Below, piece by piece: positions 23,711-31,457 of a stretch of DNA of 64,000 nucleotides. The DNA lies in the NCBI GenBank assembly GCA_029262235.1, contig JAJCZU010000006.1, positions 1-64,000 of the forward strand, written 5' to 3'. A program made the position numbers and the translations under genes. How positions within the stretch are numbered: the first letter of the stretch is position 1; each line of letters begins with the position of its first letter. Below the pieces are notes generated by a model. That model was not told the origin of the DNA and searched no databases. It saw only the letters and a list, made by a program, of their open reading frames with translations. Origin of the DNA: Candidatus Eiseniibacteriota bacterium. Its GTDB lineage: Bacteria > Orphanbacterota > Orphanbacteria > Orphanbacterales > Orphanbacteraceae.

Positions 23711-25402
23711 GTGCAGATAATCGACTGGGTGGTGGTCGCCGCCTATCTCATTTTTGCTCTGGGCGTGGGGGTGTTCTTCGCCCGCAGAGCCGGGTCCGGG
23801 ATCGAGGAGTATTTCCTCTCGGGCCGCAGCCTGCCCTGGTGGGTCGCGGGCACCAGCATGGTGGCCACGTCATTCGCCGCGGACACCCCGCTCGCCGTCA
23901 CGGAACTCGTGCGCCAGTACGGCATTGCCGGGAACTGGTTCTGGTGGACCTACGCGATCGGCGGCATGCTCTCGGCGCTCCTGTTCGCCCGCTTCTGGCG
24001 CCGCGCCGGCGTTCTGACCGACGCGGAGCTCACGGAAATCCGATACGACGGCCGGGGCGCCGCCATTCTGCGCGGGTTTCGCGGATTCTACTTCGCCACG
24101 ATCCGGAACTGCCTCGTCATGGGCTGGGTGATTCTGGCCATGGCCACTCTCGTGAGTACGCTGTTTCCCGGCTTCGACAAAGGTCTCGCCGTCGCGCTCT
24201 CGTGCGCCATCGCGCTTACGTACGCGGTGCTCTCCGGCTTCTGGGGCGTTGTCGTCACGGACCTCGTTCAGTTCGCGCTCGCGATGACGGGAGCGATCGC
24301 CACCGCGTTCTTCTCCGTGCGCGAAGTCGGCGGCATGAAGGCCATGCAGAGCGGCCTGCTCGAGGCTCATGGCGCGGGACTTACGTCATTCCTGCCGTCG
24401 CTCGACGGGAGTTCGTTTCTTCCGATGTCGGCGTTTCTGATCTATGTGTTTTTCCTGTGGTGGTGCACGGACAACGCCGACGGCGGCGGCATGATCATTC
24501 AGCGCATGAGCGCGTCGAAGAACGAAAACGAGGCGCTGAAGGCCACGGTGTGGTTCAACTTCGCGCACTACGGACTGCGCACATGGCCCTGGGTGCTCAC
24601 GGCGCTCGCCTCGCTCATTCTCTTTCCCGACCTGACCGACGACAAGCTGGCCTACCCGCAGACGGCGCTCACGGTGCTGCCGGCGGTATGGAAGGGGATT
24701 CTCGTCGCGTCGATTCTCGCGGCGTTCATGTCGACGATCGATACGCACCTCAACTGGGGCGCTTCGTACCTCGTAAACGACATCTACCGGCGTTTTCTGC
24801 GCCCGGACGCCTCGATGCCAGGCCTCGTTCTTGTCTCGCGCATCTCGACAGTTCTGCTGATGGTGCTCGGGGGCATCATCGCCCTGCAGTACAGCACGAT
24901 CACGGGCGCATGGATTCTGACGCTCTCGCTCGGCGCAGGCGCGGGCGTCGTTTACGTCCTCCGCTGGGTGTGGTGGCGCGTGAATGCCTGGTCTGAACTC
25001 TCGGCCATGATCGCCTCGATCCTCGTCAACATCGTTCTGCGCGTCTGGTTTCCCGACCTCAAATTCCCGTACTCGATTCCCGTGGTCGTTTTCGCTTCCG
25101 CCGCCATCTGGATTCCCGTGACGTTTCTGACGAGCCCGGTAGGCGACGAAAGGCTCCACACGTTCGTCGCGCGCGTGCGCCCCGTCGGTTTCTGGTCACG
25201 CTTCCGTCCTGTAGACGATCCGAACCGGCTCGGGCGTTGGCTTTTTCTCTGGGTCGTGGCCACTGCCGCGCTTTATGGCTTCCTGTTCGGGGGCGGCGCG
25301 GCCCTGTTCGGCCGATGGGGGCTCTCGGGGGTCTGCTTCGCGATCTCGATTCTGGGCGGCTGGTACCTGTTCCGATCGCTCGATCGGGAGGGCTGGTTTT
25401 GA
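23711..25402 (+). CDS. Sodium:solute symporter family transporter
   Basis: 563 residues with about 13 membrane helices. N-terminal family signature: GIEEYFLSGRSLPWWVAGTS followed by SFAADTPLAV. Middle blocks include VLSGFWGVVVTDLVQF and AFMSTIDTHLNWGASYLVNDIYRRF, which match the SSS family. GTG start at 23711 with AGGGGGCAGG just before it. Its stop is beside or overlapping the anmK start, so the solute may be a cell-wall sugar, but the sequence alone does not show this. Another member of the same fold could carry amino acids or organic acids. Confidence 0.87.
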   Translation: MQIIDWVVVAAYLIFALGVGVFFARRAGSGIEEYFLSGRSLPWWVAGTSMVATSFAADTPLAVTELVRQYGIAGNWFWWTYAIGGMLSALLFARFWRRAGVLTDAELTEIRYDGRGAAILRGFRGFYFATIRNCLVMGWVILAMATLVSTLFPGFDKGLAVALSCAIALTYAVLSGFWGVVVTDLVQFALAMTGAIATAFFSVREVGGMKAMQSGLLEAHGAGLTSFLPSLDGSSFLPMSAFLIYVFFLWWCTDNADGGGMIIQRMSASKNENEALKATVWFNFAHYGLRTWPWVLTALASLILFPDLTDDKLAYPQTALTVLPAVWKGILVASILAAFMSTIDTHLNWGASYLVNDIYRRFLRPDASMPGLVLVSRISTVLLMVLGGIIALQYSTITGAWILTLSLGAGAGVVYVLRWVWWRVNAWSELSAMIASILVNIVLRVWFPDLKFPYSIPVVVFASAAIWIPVTFLTSPVGDERLHTFVARVRPVGFWSRFRPVDDPNRLGRWLFLWVVATAALYGFLFGGGAALFGRWGLSGVCFAISILGGWYLFRSLDREGWF

Positions 25403-25407
25403 GCGGA

Positions 25408-26568
25408 ATGCGCCTGATCGGCCTCGTCAGCGGAACCTCGATGGACGGAATAGACGCGGCTGCCATCCATGTGCGGGCGCGCGGGGAGAAACTCGCGGTC
25501 GCGCTCGAAAACTTTCGCACGGTGCCGTACCCGGAAGGGGTCGCAAGGGCGCTTCGCAGGCATCACGGGCCCGGGAAGAGTGACCGCGATGAACTCGCCG
25601 CGCTCTCGATCGAGGTAGGGCGCCTGTTCGGTCGCGCGGCGGCCCGCGTGGCGGGAGGCGCAGCGCGGCTGCAGGAATATGACGCGATCGGATCGCACGG
25701 GCAGACGCTGCTGCATCGCCCCGGCGCGAAACACCCGTTCAGCCTCCAGATCGGGGACGGCGTGACGATCGCCGGCCGGACCGGGCTTCCGGTCGTGTAC
25801 GACTTTCGTTCCGCGGACATCGCGGGCGGGGGTGAAGGGGCGCCGGTGCTGCCGATCGCGGATTACCTGCTCCTGCGATCCGGCAGGCGGGATCGCGCCG
25901 TGCTGAACCTCGGCGGGGTTGCGAACCTGACGTGGCTTCCGCGCGCCGGCGGCTGGGGCGGCGTTCGTTCGTTCGACACCGGGCCCGCCAACGCACTCAT
26001 GGACAGGATCATGCAGTCGCGCTTCGGAAAGCCGTACGACAAGGACGGTGGGCTGGCGCTCTCGGGAAGCGTGGACGACGCGCTGCTCGCGCGGCTCATG
26101 CGCCATCCGTATTTTCGGCGCAAGCCGCCGAAGTCCACCGGCTTCGAGGAATTCGGCGACGCGTTCGCCCGGGATGCGCTGCGGGGTCTGCGCAGGAACC
26201 GGATTCCGGACGTGCTGGCGACTCTGGCCGCGCTCACGGCGCGCACGGCCGCCGCAGGATTCAGCTCTCTGACGAGCACGCCGTTCGACCTGGCGCTTGC
26301 CGGCGGGGGCGCTGCGAACGGCGCGATCACGCGCGCTCTCGAGCAGGCGATTCCGTACGCCCGCTTCGTCCCCCTTGCGGAGTGGGGGCAGGATCCTGCG
26401 GCGCGCGAAGCGATCGGCTTCGCCGTGCTGGCCCATGAATTCCTCCGCGGCCGGCGTTATGTTATGAAGCACGTTACCGGCTCGAAGAGCGTGGCGCCTC
26501 TCGGCGTGCTCGCCCCGGGCGAGAAACCGTACACCCTTCGTTTTCCCCTCGATCGGAATCTCCCATGA
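25408..26568 (+). CDS. anmK: Anhydro-N-acetylmuramic acid kinase
   Basis: 386 residues. It converts 1,6-anhydro-MurNAc to MurNAc-6-phosphate with ATP, a step in peptidoglycan recycling. Family blocks: LVSGTSMDGIDAA, DAIGSHGQTLLHRP, FSLQIGDG, VVYDFRSADIAGGGEGAPVLP, RAVLNLGGVANLTWLP, DTGPANALMD and LALAGGGAANGAI. The start may be ATG 25408 or TTG 25399; the TTG overlaps the symporter stop and has a better-placed GGGAGGG. Its last four bases overlap the SpoIID gene. Confidence 0.92.
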   Translation: MRLIGLVSGTSMDGIDAAAIHVRARGEKLAVALENFRTVPYPEGVARALRRHHGPGKSDRDELAALSIEVGRLFGRAAARVAGGAARLQEYDAIGSHGQTLLHRPGAKHPFSLQIGDGVTIAGRTGLPVVYDFRSADIAGGGEGAPVLPIADYLLLRSGRRDRAVLNLGGVANLTWLPRAGGWGGVRSFDTGPANALMDRIMQSRFGKPYDKDGGLALSGSVDDALLARLMRHPYFRRKPPKSTGFEEFGDAFARDALRGLRRNRIPDVLATLAALTARTAAAGFSSLTSTPFDLALAGGGAANGAITRALEQAIPYARFVPLAEWGQDPAAREAIGFAVLAHEFLRGRRYVMKHVTGSKSVAPLGVLAPGEKPYTLRFPLDRNLP

Positions 26569-27842
26569 AACGCAACGCTTTGTTCCTCTTGTTTCTGATC
26601 GTACTGACGGCCGGCTGCTCACCCCGCCCGCCCGTGCGTCTGTCGCCGGTCGCCGCGGCGCGAACACCCGTCGGCCCTGTCCGGATCGCGCTGCACGAAA
26701 GCGCGCCGGAGGTCGCGGTCGCGTTTCCCGAGGGAGGGAAATGTGTCTGGCAGGGCGGCGATCTCGATGTCCCGGCGGGGGGCTCGCTCACATTCGTCGC
26801 GGCGGAGGCGAACGAGATGCACGTGCGCGAAGCGGGGAATCTGCGCGCCATCGTGACGGCGGCCACCGTGCAGCCGACGGCGGGCGGCGTCTTCGAAACG
26901 GAAGGGCGTCCTTACGGCGGTACCTTCGACCTCATCATTCACGACGGGGGGATTCTCGCGATCAACCGGATCGGGCTCGAAGAGTATCTGCGCGGAGTCG
27001 TTCCGTGGGAGATCGGATTCCTGTCCGAAGACAAGCTGGAGGCGCTCAAGTCGCAGGCCGTGGCCGCCCGCACCTACTCGCTGACACGCATCCTGGCCAG
27101 CGACGATATCTGGGACATGAGCGCCGACGAAATGGATCAGGTCTATCGAGGACTCGAGAAGACGAGCCCGGTCGTCGATCGCGCGATCGCGGAGACGGCG
27201 GGCCTGGTGGCGATTGACGGCCACGAGCTCGTGCGGACGTATTACTCTTCGACATGCGGCGGGCGTACTTCGCCACTCGAAGATGTATGGTTCGATCGTG
27301 AAGGTGCGCGTTATCTGCGCGGCGTCCATGACACGCCTTCGGGCGGCCCCGACGAAGAAGCTTCGTACTGCAAGCGATCGCCGCGGTTCGTGTGGACCGA
27401 GATCATGGGCGCGTCGGATATCGAAAAGATTCTGGATGCGCTTGCGCTCGAGATTCCGCGCAATCGGGCTTCGCTCGGACGCCTGAAGAACATCGAGATC
27501 GGACGCCGGGGCAGAACCGGTCGCGTGCTCTATACGGTCTTCGAAACCGAGGGCGGAAGATTCGAGATCCCGGCCGATCGCGTGCGCTGGGTTCTTCGTC
27601 GCCCGGCGGACGGCGGCATCCTGCGAAGCACGTGGTTCAATTTAAAGGTAAAACGTTCCGGCGGCTTCGTCCGCGAAGTGCAGGTCGACGGTCGCGGCTT
27701 CGGGCATGGAATCGGCATGTGCCAGTGGGGCGCGATGGGAATGGCCGAGCGGGGCCGTTCGTACGAAGAGATCCTGAAACACTACTATCCCGGCATCCGG
27801 ATCGGTATCTACGATCCCGGCGCGCGCGGGGGAGATGCGTGA
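26565..27842 (+). CDS. SpoIID/LytB-domain lipoprotein
   Basis: 425 residues with a lipoprotein signal (LIVLTAGC, Cys18). SpoIID domain from about 145: GLEEYLRGVVPWEIGF, LEALKSQAVAARTYSL, AGLVAIDGHELVRTYYSSTCGGRTS and the C-terminal VDGRGFGHGIGMCQWGAMGMAERGRSYEEIL. SpoIID proteins are lytic transglycosylases acting on denuded glycan or amidase enhancers. This organism shows no sporulation genes, so a general cell-wall role fits. Overlaps anmK and the GH3 gene by four bases each. Confidence 0.9.
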   Translation: MKRNALFLLFLIVLTAGCSPRPPVRLSPVAAARTPVGPVRIALHESAPEVAVAFPEGGKCVWQGGDLDVPAGGSLTFVAAEANEMHVREAGNLRAIVTAATVQPTAGGVFETEGRPYGGTFDLIIHDGGILAINRIGLEEYLRGVVPWEIGFLSEDKLEALKSQAVAARTYSLTRILASDDIWDMSADEMDQVYRGLEKTSPVVDRAIAETAGLVAIDGHELVRTYYSSTCGGRTSPLEDVWFDREGARYLRGVHDTPSGGPDEEASYCKRSPRFVWTEIMGASDIEKILDALALEIPRNRASLGRLKNIEIGRRGRTGRVLYTVFETEGGRFEIPADRVRWVLRRPADGGILRSTWFNLKVKRSGGFVREVQVDGRGFGHGIGMCQWGAMGMAERGRSYEEILKHYYPGIRIGIYDPGARGGDA

Positions 27843-29341
27843 GCAGGACTCCCGATTCGATCCGGCGCGCGTGCGGCGCCGTTCTGATGGCCGCCCCGCG
27901 CGGCAAGGCACTGACGAAAGCGGAAGAGAAGATCCTGCGCGACGGCCGCGTCGGCCACGTCATCCTGTTCGCGCAGAACGTGGAATCGCCGGAGCAACTC
28001 GCGAAACTCACGAAACAGATTCGAGACGTCGCCCCCGGACGCTGCCTGATCGCGATCGACCACGAGGGCGGGCTCGTGGCGTTCGGCGCGGGCGCGGTGG
28101 AGCGTGGTCCCACGGCGCTCGCGCTCGGCGCCACCGAGTCGGAGTCGCTTGCTCAGAAGTGGGGGCGCTACTTCGGCAGCGCGTTTCGTGCGTGCGGGGT
28201 GGATGTCGTGTTCGCGCCCGTCCTCGATGTTCTGTCGACGGAGGGGGGCGAGGTGATCGGCACGCGCGCTTTCGGTTCGAAGCCGGCGCGCGTGTCGCGG
28301 CTCGGGGAAGCGATGCGGCGCGGCCTGGAAGCCGGCGGCGTTCTGACCTGCGCCAAGCACTTCCCGGGACACGGCGGCGTGGTCGCCGACTCTCATCTGA
28401 CCCGGCCGCGCGACGACCGCCCGCTTGCCCGCTGGACGCACCGCGATCTCGTGCCGTTCCGCGCCGCGATTCGCGCCGGCATCGGTTCCATCATGGTCGC
28501 TCATATCGAAACGCCCGCGCTCGGCGCAGCGGGCGTGCCGGCGTCCGCGTCGGAAGCCGTGCTGCACGGCCTGCTGCGCGAACGGCTCGGCTTTCAGGGC
28601 ATCATCGTGTCCGATGCGATCGACATGAACGCGTATGAGCCGTCGCTTCTGCGCGCGAGCCTGCTGGCCGGCGTCTCGCTCTTTCCGATGGGAGGGACGC
28701 TGCGTGATGCCGCGGCACTCGGCGCGAAGATCGCGGAAGACCTCAGGGACGATGGCGACGGGCACTGGCATCTCGCGCGGAGTGCGATGGAGATCGCAAA
28801 ATGGGCGGGATCCGCTGGAAAGCGCGCGTCGCGCTCCCGGGCCAAGCCGTCACCCGTGCCTGCGATGCCGGGCGCGGCGGGGATCGCGCGCCAGGGGAGG
28901 GCGGCTCCGATGGTCACGTCCGACGCCGGCATTCTGCTTCTGCCCGAAGAGCTCGGAGGTCGCATCCGGCTTCCGATCGACACGGGCCATATCGCGAACG
29001 AGCGCGGGGAGGTCTGGATGAGGCGTCACGTGCGCGTCTATCCTTTCGATCCGGGCGCGGGTATACGCCGGAAGCTTCTCGCCGCCCTTCCTGCCGGAGA
29101 GCCTGTCACGCTCGCCCTGGCGCACCGCGGGAAGCCGCCCGCCGGCCAGGTCGCGTTTCTCGAGGCTCTCAGAAGCGACGGCAGGCTCGGCTGCGCGGTG
29201 TCCCTTCTCGACCCGCACGACCTCATGGCCCGGCGCGAGGTGGGGTATCGGCTCCATACATTCGACCCGGGCCCGGAGCCCCTCCGATACCTCGTCAAGA
29301 TCCTTGCAGGCGAAGCGAAACCAACGGGAAAACTTCCCTGA
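27839..29341 (+). CDS. Glycoside hydrolase family 3 protein (NagZ-like) with C-terminal extension
   Basis: 500 residues. Residues about 15-320 are a GH3 barrel: HVILFAQNVESPEQL, LIAIDHEGGLVAF, GVDVVFAPVLDV, KHFPGHGGVVADSH with the general acid-base His pair, and IIVSDAIDMNAY with the nucleophile Asp. NagZ enzymes cut GlcNAc from muropeptides. About 150 residues follow the barrel, longer than typical NagZ (about 340 residues) and shorter than two-domain beta-glucosidases. GTG at 27839 overlaps the SpoIID stop and has GGGGGAG before it; ATG 27887 is the alternative. No signal peptide, so probably cytoplasmic. Confidence 0.85.
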   Translation: MSRTPDSIRRACGAVLMAAPRGKALTKAEEKILRDGRVGHVILFAQNVESPEQLAKLTKQIRDVAPGRCLIAIDHEGGLVAFGAGAVERGPTALALGATESESLAQKWGRYFGSAFRACGVDVVFAPVLDVLSTEGGEVIGTRAFGSKPARVSRLGEAMRRGLEAGGVLTCAKHFPGHGGVVADSHLTRPRDDRPLARWTHRDLVPFRAAIRAGIGSIMVAHIETPALGAAGVPASASEAVLHGLLRERLGFQGIIVSDAIDMNAYEPSLLRASLLAGVSLFPMGGTLRDAAALGAKIAEDLRDDGDGHWHLARSAMEIAKWAGSAGKRASRSRAKPSPVPAMPGAAGIARQGRAAPMVTSDAGILLLPEELGGRIRLPIDTGHIANERGEVWMRRHVRVYPFDPGAGIRRKLLAALPAGEPVTLALAHRGKPPAGQVAFLEALRSDGRLGCAVSLLDPHDLMARREVGYRLHTFDPGPEPLRYLVKILAGEAKPTGKLP

Positions 29342-29348
29342 CAAGTGA

Positions 29349-29378
29349 TTGACACTTTCGAAAACTCAGTGCTACATT
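29349..29378 (+). promoter_or_regulatory. Promoter for tRNA-Asp
   Basis: TTGACA (29349-29354), an 18-base spacer and TACATT (29373-29378), about 18 bases before the tRNA. Confidence 0.65.
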
Positions 29379-29396
29379 CCTGATCTATTTGCTTGC

Positions 29397-29473
29397 GGGG
29401 TCGTGGTGCAGCTGGTTAGCACACTGGCCTGTCAAGCCAGAGGTCGCGGGTTCGAGTCCCGTCGGCCCCGCCA
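29397..29473 (+). tRNA. tRNA-Asp (anticodon GTC), CCA encoded
   Basis: Acceptor GGGGTCG/CGGCCCC (one G-T pair), D arm GTGC-GCAC, anticodon stem CTGGC/GCCAG with loop CTGTCAA (GTC), T arm GCGGG-TTCGAGT-CCCGT, discriminator G (29470) and encoded CCA (29471-29473). Confidence 0.96.
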
Positions 29474-29531
29474 GCAGAATCTTCTATTCCACCCCCGACT
29501 TTCCCGGATCCAGTATTGCAGGAAGACCGAG

Positions 29532-29555
29532 GGGCGGCGCCAGGCCGCTCTTTTT
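29532..29555 (+). terminator. Terminator for tRNA-Asp
   Basis: GGGCGGC pairs with GCCGCTC (one G-T) around GCCAG, followed by TTTTT. The rest of 29474-29883 holds no convincing gene; apparent frames over the tRNA are artefacts. Confidence 0.75.
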
Positions 29556-29883
29556 CCGGCTACCCATGCCTCCATGTGACCAGATCGAGCCCTCCGGGGT
29601 CCAATCACTATAGGAAACGGCTTTGGATCGCCCGGCTTCTCCCGCCGGCGACGCAGGATCCCGGGAGCGGCCGCCGGATTGGGGAAAATGCCCCGATTCA
29701 GGGCCTTCAGCCCCACAACCCGCCGGATTCTGCGTAGAGTAGAAACAAGGCCTCCCGACGTAACCCCCTGTCAGACAAGCAACAACGAGATCGATCCGCC
29801 CGAGCCTCGATGGCTCGTCCCCTGGCACCCGACTTGCAATTCAACGGGGAAGAGGATCAGCACCTGGACTGGAGGTCCGCATC

Positions 29884-30882
29884 ATGAATCTGCAACCGAG
29901 ATCCATCGCTCTAAGCGCCATTCTTACGGCGCTCGCTGCGTCCGGACCCGCTCACGCGGCGACCATCGTGGTCAAGGCGGGAGAATCGATCCAGGCGGCT
30001 CTGAACGCCGCTCAGCAGGGTGACGTCGTGGCGGTCGATCCCGGCCACTTCACGGTGAACCTGACCATGCCCGACGGCGTCACGCTTCGCGGCGCCGGGG
30101 CCGATTTCACGACCCTCGACGGCGCGGGCGTCTACTCCGTGATCCGGGTCCCCGCCAGGGCGGCGCGTGACACGCGGATCGAAGGTTTCCGGATCATCAA
30201 CGGCAATGCCGAGCGCGGAGGCGGCATCTCGGTCGGCCTGCTCTCTTTCCCCACGATCTCCGACTGTGAGTTCGTCGGGAATCATGGCAGACAGGGCGGG
30301 GGAGTCTATATAGGCGAGGCCGGCGGCGCCACGATCGAACGGTGCCGATTCATGGAGAATACGGCTCTGGAAGGCGCGGGCATCTATATCTTCCGCGGAC
30401 CGGCCACGATTCGTTTCAACACCTTCTGCGGGAACGAGGCGGACATTACCGGAGGCGGAATGCACTTCGCGAACACGATCGGCGCCGTAGCTGTCAATAA
30501 CACGATTGTGCGCAACACGTCGGGGCACGGATTCGGCTCCGGAGTCTCGTTCGGCGGGAGCCAGGTCGACTTCAGCCGGAACATCGTCGCTTTCAACGAA
30601 GGCGGGCACGGGCTGTCGGTCGTCGGCTCCGACATCATCGACGAGTGCAACGTGCTGTTCGAGAATCACGAAGGCGACATGTGCGGCAAGGTACCGGGCG
30701 AAACCGACCTGATCGGCGACCCCGGGTTCTGCGACCTGAACGACTGTGAATTGTCGATCCAGGGGAACGGCCTCGCGACGAAGATCGACTGCGGCGGATT
30801 CGCCGGGGCGATGCCCGTCGGGTGCGCCTTCACCGCAAGCGAAACGGTAAGCTGGGGCGAGGTCAAAGCCCTCTTTCGATAA
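29884..30882 (+). CDS. Secreted parallel beta-helix protein with SWGxVKxLFR tag
   Basis: 332 residues with a signal peptide ending AHA-A (about residue 25). The body is a right-handed parallel beta-helix: IQAALNAAQQGDVVAVDPG, VTLRGAGADFTTLDG, then repeating coils such as PTISDCEFVGNHGRQGGGVYIG, ATIERCRFMENTALEGAGIYI and ATIRFNTFCGNEADITGGGMHF. This matches pectate-lyase-like or adhesin-type helices, but no catalytic set is visible. It ends exactly with SETVSWGEVKALFR. ATG at 29884 has GGAGG about 9 bases upstream. Confidence 0.85.
   Translation: MNLQPRSIALSAILTALAASGPAHAATIVVKAGESIQAALNAAQQGDVVAVDPGHFTVNLTMPDGVTLRGAGADFTTLDGAGVYSVIRVPARAARDTRIEGFRIINGNAERGGGISVGLLSFPTISDCEFVGNHGRQGGGVYIGEAGGATIERCRFMENTALEGAGIYIFRGPATIRFNTFCGNEADITGGGMHFANTIGAVAVNNTIVRNTSGHGFGSGVSFGGSQVDFSRNIVAFNEGGHGLSVVGSDIIDECNVLFENHEGDMCGKVPGETDLIGDPGFCDLNDCELSIQGNGLATKIDCGGFAGAMPVGCAFTASETVSWGEVKALFR
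30838..30882 (+). other. C-terminal tag, copy 3
   Basis: Codes for SETVSWGEVKALFR and the stop. The host protein is a beta-helix unrelated in fold to the two proteins bearing copies 1 and 2, so the tag is modular. Confidence 0.78.
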
Positions 30883-30911
30883 GACATCCTCCGTGCCCTC
30901 CTGCGGAGATT

Positions 30912-30943
30912 GCCGGCGGCCGGAAACGGTCGCCGGCTTTTTT
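30912..30943 (+). terminator. Intrinsic terminator with GAAA loop
   Basis: GCCGGCGGCCG pairs with CGGTCGCCGGC (one G-T) around GAAA, followed by TTTTTT. Confidence 0.95.
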
Positions 30944-31002
30944 GTGCCCGCGCGCCATGCTCCATCCGCTCCTGCGCACTTCCTGCCTGCTTCCGGCCAA
31001 TC

Positions 31003-31031
31003 TTGACACGCCCTCCGGGCGATGGTACTCT
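31003..31031 (+). promoter_or_regulatory. Sigma-70 promoter for the DUF1844/TSP3 operon
   Basis: TTGACA (31003-31008), a 17-base spacer and TACTCT (31026-31031), about 70 bases before the GTG at 31104. Confidence 0.7.
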
Positions 31032-31103
31032 GCTCGCCCGCAAAACTTCTGTTACGCCCCGTCGAACGGATTCCGGCGGCTCCGCCGCCGCAGGAGGACT
31101 ACT

Positions 31104-31457
31104 GTGTCGGAACGCATCGAGGACTACAACACGCTCCGGTTCCTGGAACTGCTGGGAACCCTTCATGAGACGACGATGGCCTTTCTGGGCAAGAAGGCGA
31201 ATCCCGCCACCGGCGAGACATTCGTCGACCTCCGGATGGCGCAGTGGCACATCGACGTTCTTGCCGCCCTCGAAAAGAAAACCGAGGGCAACCTCTCCGA
31301 TATCGAAAAGCGCCAGCTCTCCACGATCCTGACGAACCTTCGCCTGAACTACGTGGATGAACAGGAAGCCGAGAAGAAGAAGGCCGCTGCCGAGGGGGAG
31401 GGTGCGCCCCCCGAGGAAGGAACGGCGACAGAAGAACGTCCTGAAGCAGGCGAATGA
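31104..31457 (+). CDS. DUF1844-family small protein
   Basis: 117 residues. Residues 10-80 match the DUF1844 pattern: LRFLELLGTLHETTMAFLGKKANPATGE, DLRMAQWHIDVLAALEKKTEGNLS, EKRQLSTILTNLRLNYV. The tail is Glu/Ala/Pro-rich. The family is widespread, short and without known function. GTG at 31104 follows CAGGAGG. Overlaps the next gene by four bases (ATGA). Confidence 0.83.
   Translation: MSERIEDYNTLRFLELLGTLHETTMAFLGKKANPATGETFVDLRMAQWHIDVLAALEKKTEGNLSDIEKRQLSTILTNLRLNYVDEQEAEKKKAAAEGEGAPPEEGTATEERPEAGE

Noticed and set aside
29349-29613. Short frames over tRNA-Asp (e.g. ending in SSPVGPAS-type residues)
   Set aside because: Classic false translation of a tRNA gene.
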